From: DASRVA01 sp035550715
GTDB lineage: Bacteria; Gemmatimonadota; Gemmatimonadetes; JACCXV01; JAHWKZ01
Length of the DNA: 12,897 nt
Direction: 5' to 3'
Assembly: GCA_035550715.1 (NCBI GenBank)
Contig: DASZOP010000087.1
Location: forward strand, 1-12,897
Below, in pieces: positions 11,573 to 12,897 of this stretch. The translations under genes and the position numbers were made by a program. Every line of letters starts with the position of its first letter. Position 1 is the stretch's first letter. The notes below the pieces were generated by a model, which saw only the letters and a program-made list of their open reading frames with translations, was not told where the DNA came from and did not search any database.

Positions 11573-12897
11573 ATGTCGGATGCCTACGAAGCCGTGGATC
11601 TGCCAGGCACCGCGCCGGGAACGGTGCCGAGCGGCCCGCCGATCGGCCCCTCCGCGGTACGGCGGCTGCTCGCCGACCTGCGCGCGGCGGTACGCGGCAC
11701 GGAGCAGGATTACACCGTGGGCCCGATCGGCCGTGCGCTCCTGCTCCTCGCGGTCCCGATGGTCCTCGAAACCGTGCTGGAGTCGGTGTTCGCCCTGGCG
11801 AACGTCTTCTGGGTTTCCCATCTGGGCCCGGAAGCGGTGACGACCGTAGGCCTCACGGAATCCATCCTTACGCTCGTCTACACGGTGGGCCTCGGCCTCG
11901 GCTTCGGCGTGACCGCGATGGTCGCACGCCGGATCGGCGAGAAGGACCCGGACGGAGCGGCTCGGACGGCGTTTCACGCGATCCTCCTCGGCGTGGGCGT
12001 GTCGACCGTCCTGGCGACGATCGGCGGGCTGCGGGCGGGGGAGATCCTGAGCCTCATGGGCGGCTCTGCCGAGGTGGTCCGCGACGGGACAGGCTACATG
12101 CGGATCATGCTCGTCGGTAACGCCACGGTGCTGCTCCTGTTCCTCCTGAACGCGGCCTTCCGCGGCGCCGGAGACGCCGTCATCGCCATGCGGGTCCTCT
12201 GGCTGGCCAACGGGATCAACATCGTCCTCGACCCGACCCTCATCTTCGGCCTGGGTCCCTTCCCCGAGCTGGGGCTCGAGGGCGCCGCGGTGGCGACCAA
12301 CGTCGGTCGCGGCACCGCGGTCCTGATCCAGATCGCGACCCTGGCCCGGTCGAGCGGGAGGCTCCGGATCCGGCGCCCCCATCTGCGCTTCCAACCGGAG
12401 CTCCTGGCGCAGCTCGTCCGGATCTCCGGCACGGGCGTCCTCCAGATCTTCGTGGCGACCTCGAGCTGGATCGTCCTGATCCGGATCCTGGCCGGCTTCG
12501 GAACCCTGCCCGTCGCCGGTTACACGATCGCCATCCGGATCGTCATCTTCGCGCTCATGCCGGCGTGGGGTCTTTCCAACGCCGCCGCGACCATGGTCGG
12601 GCAGTCGCTGGGAGCCGGGAAACCCGAGCGGGCCGAGCGCTCGGTCTGGATGGCGGGCGTCGCCGACATGGTGGTCCTGGGCGTGACCGGGCTTCTGTTC
12701 GTCCTTTTCGCGCCCGCCCTGGTGGGGTTCTTCACGGCCGATCCGGAGATCGCCCGCTGGGGGGTCGTATGCCTCCGCGTCGTGGGGCTCGGATTCCCGT
12801 TCTACGCGCTCGGCATGGTTCTCGCCCAGTCGTTCAACGGGGCGGGAGACACGTGGACGCCGACCTTCATCAACTTCTTCTGCTTCTGGCTGTTCGA
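11573..12897 (+). CDS. MATE-family multidrug/cation antiporter, truncated by window edge
   Basis: At least 441 residues are in the window and the frame is open at the right edge. MATE proteins export drugs or metabolites across the inner membrane using Na+ or H+ gradients. Residues 1-50 are polar and probably cytoplasmic. Membrane segments start at RALLLLAVPMVLETVLESVF (54-73). Family features include NVFWVSHLGPEAVTTVGLTE (77-96), ARRIGEKDPDGAA after the third segment (118-130), LNAAFRGAGD (192-201) and a DPTLIFG-GLEGAAVAT segment (220-241). The second half repeats the layout (ATMVGQSLGAGKPERA, and SFNGAGDTWTP near the edge). The pseudo-repeat of six helices plus six helices fits MATE. ATG 11573 has AGAGG 5 nt upstream. 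The substrate cannot be read from the sequence. A ~315-nt leader with possible regulatory structures precedes it. Confidence 0.92.
   Translation, partial: MSDAYEAVDLPGTAPGTVPSGPPIGPSAVRRLLADLRAAVRGTEQDYTVGPIGRALLLLAVPMVLETVLESVFALANVFWVSHLGPEAVTTVGLTESILTLVYTVGLGLGFGVTAMVARRIGEKDPDGAARTAFHAILLGVGVSTVLATIGGLRAGEILSLMGGSAEVVRDGTGYMRIMLVGNATVLLLFLLNAAFRGAGDAVIAMRVLWLANGINIVLDPTLIFGLGPFPELGLEGAAVATNVGRGTAVLIQIATLARSSGRLRIRRPHLRFQPELLAQLVRISGTGVLQIFVATSSWIVLIRILAGFGTLPVAGYTIAIRIVIFALMPAWGLSNAAATMVGQSLGAGKPERAERSVWMAGVADMVVLGVTGLLFVLFAPALVGFFTADPEIARWGVVCLRVVGLGFPFYALGMVLAQSFNGAGDTWTPTFINFFCFWLF

Noticed and set aside
11543..12394. 283-codon minus-strand frame opposite the MATE gene
   Set aside because: Arg/Glu/His-rich shadow frame; the plus strand has a clear membrane transporter with family motifs.

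Overview
The window is a GC-rich bacterial chromosome segment that codes densely on both strands. Two halves of a cell-wall recycling pathway frame a set of secreted lipoproteins. The chemistry implied (1,6-anhydro-muropeptide formation and salvage) and three lipoprotein signal peptides point to a diderm (Gram-negative type) bacterium. The style is reminiscent of Gemmatimonadota or Eisenbacteria-like lineages, but the phylum cannot be fixed from this sequence alone. No mobile element, CRISPR array, tRNA or rRNA was seen, and the segment reads as vertically inherited chromosome.

Left block (1-4807, all minus strand; transcribed anmK > nagZ > mltD-like > sodium:solute symporter). AnmK phosphorylates anhydro-MurNAc, NagZ removes GlcNAc from muropeptides, and the MltD-like lytic transglycosylase makes the anhydro-muropeptides in the periplasm. 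The symporter, cut by the window edge, is the obvious candidate for bringing the products in. anmK/nagZ overlap by 4 nt (ATGA). The transglycosylase and symporter appear to overlap by 4 nt through a CTGA junction that implies a CTG start codon.

Middle block (4995-6382, plus strand). A 302-residue acidic lipoprotein carries two copies of a Cys/His-rich 34-residue repeat. It is followed by a textbook terminator with a TTCG tetraloop, and then by a dodecin gene whose likely -10 box sits in the loop of a perfect inverted repeat. The dodecin stop codon and the convergent murQ stop codon share one palindromic CTAG.

Right minus-strand block (6379-10818; transcribed M14 metallopeptidase > cystathionine beta-synthase > small lipoprotein > murQ). 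The last three genes are joined by ATGA and GTGA overlaps. MurQ completes the pathway by converting MurNAc-6-phosphate to GlcNAc-6-phosphate, so the AnmK-MurQ route is encoded in two operons about 1.6 kb apart. The small lipoprotein and the large plus-strand lipoprotein share an 11-residue stretch around the lipidation cysteine, encoded by different serine codon families.

Right end (10817-12897, plus strand). A divergent Ig-like lipoprotein gene shares a CATG palindrome with the peptidase start, each start having its own ribosome binding site. About 315 nt then hold a possible promoter, a possible 15-codon leader peptide and hairpins ahead of a MATE-family exporter, which runs off the window.
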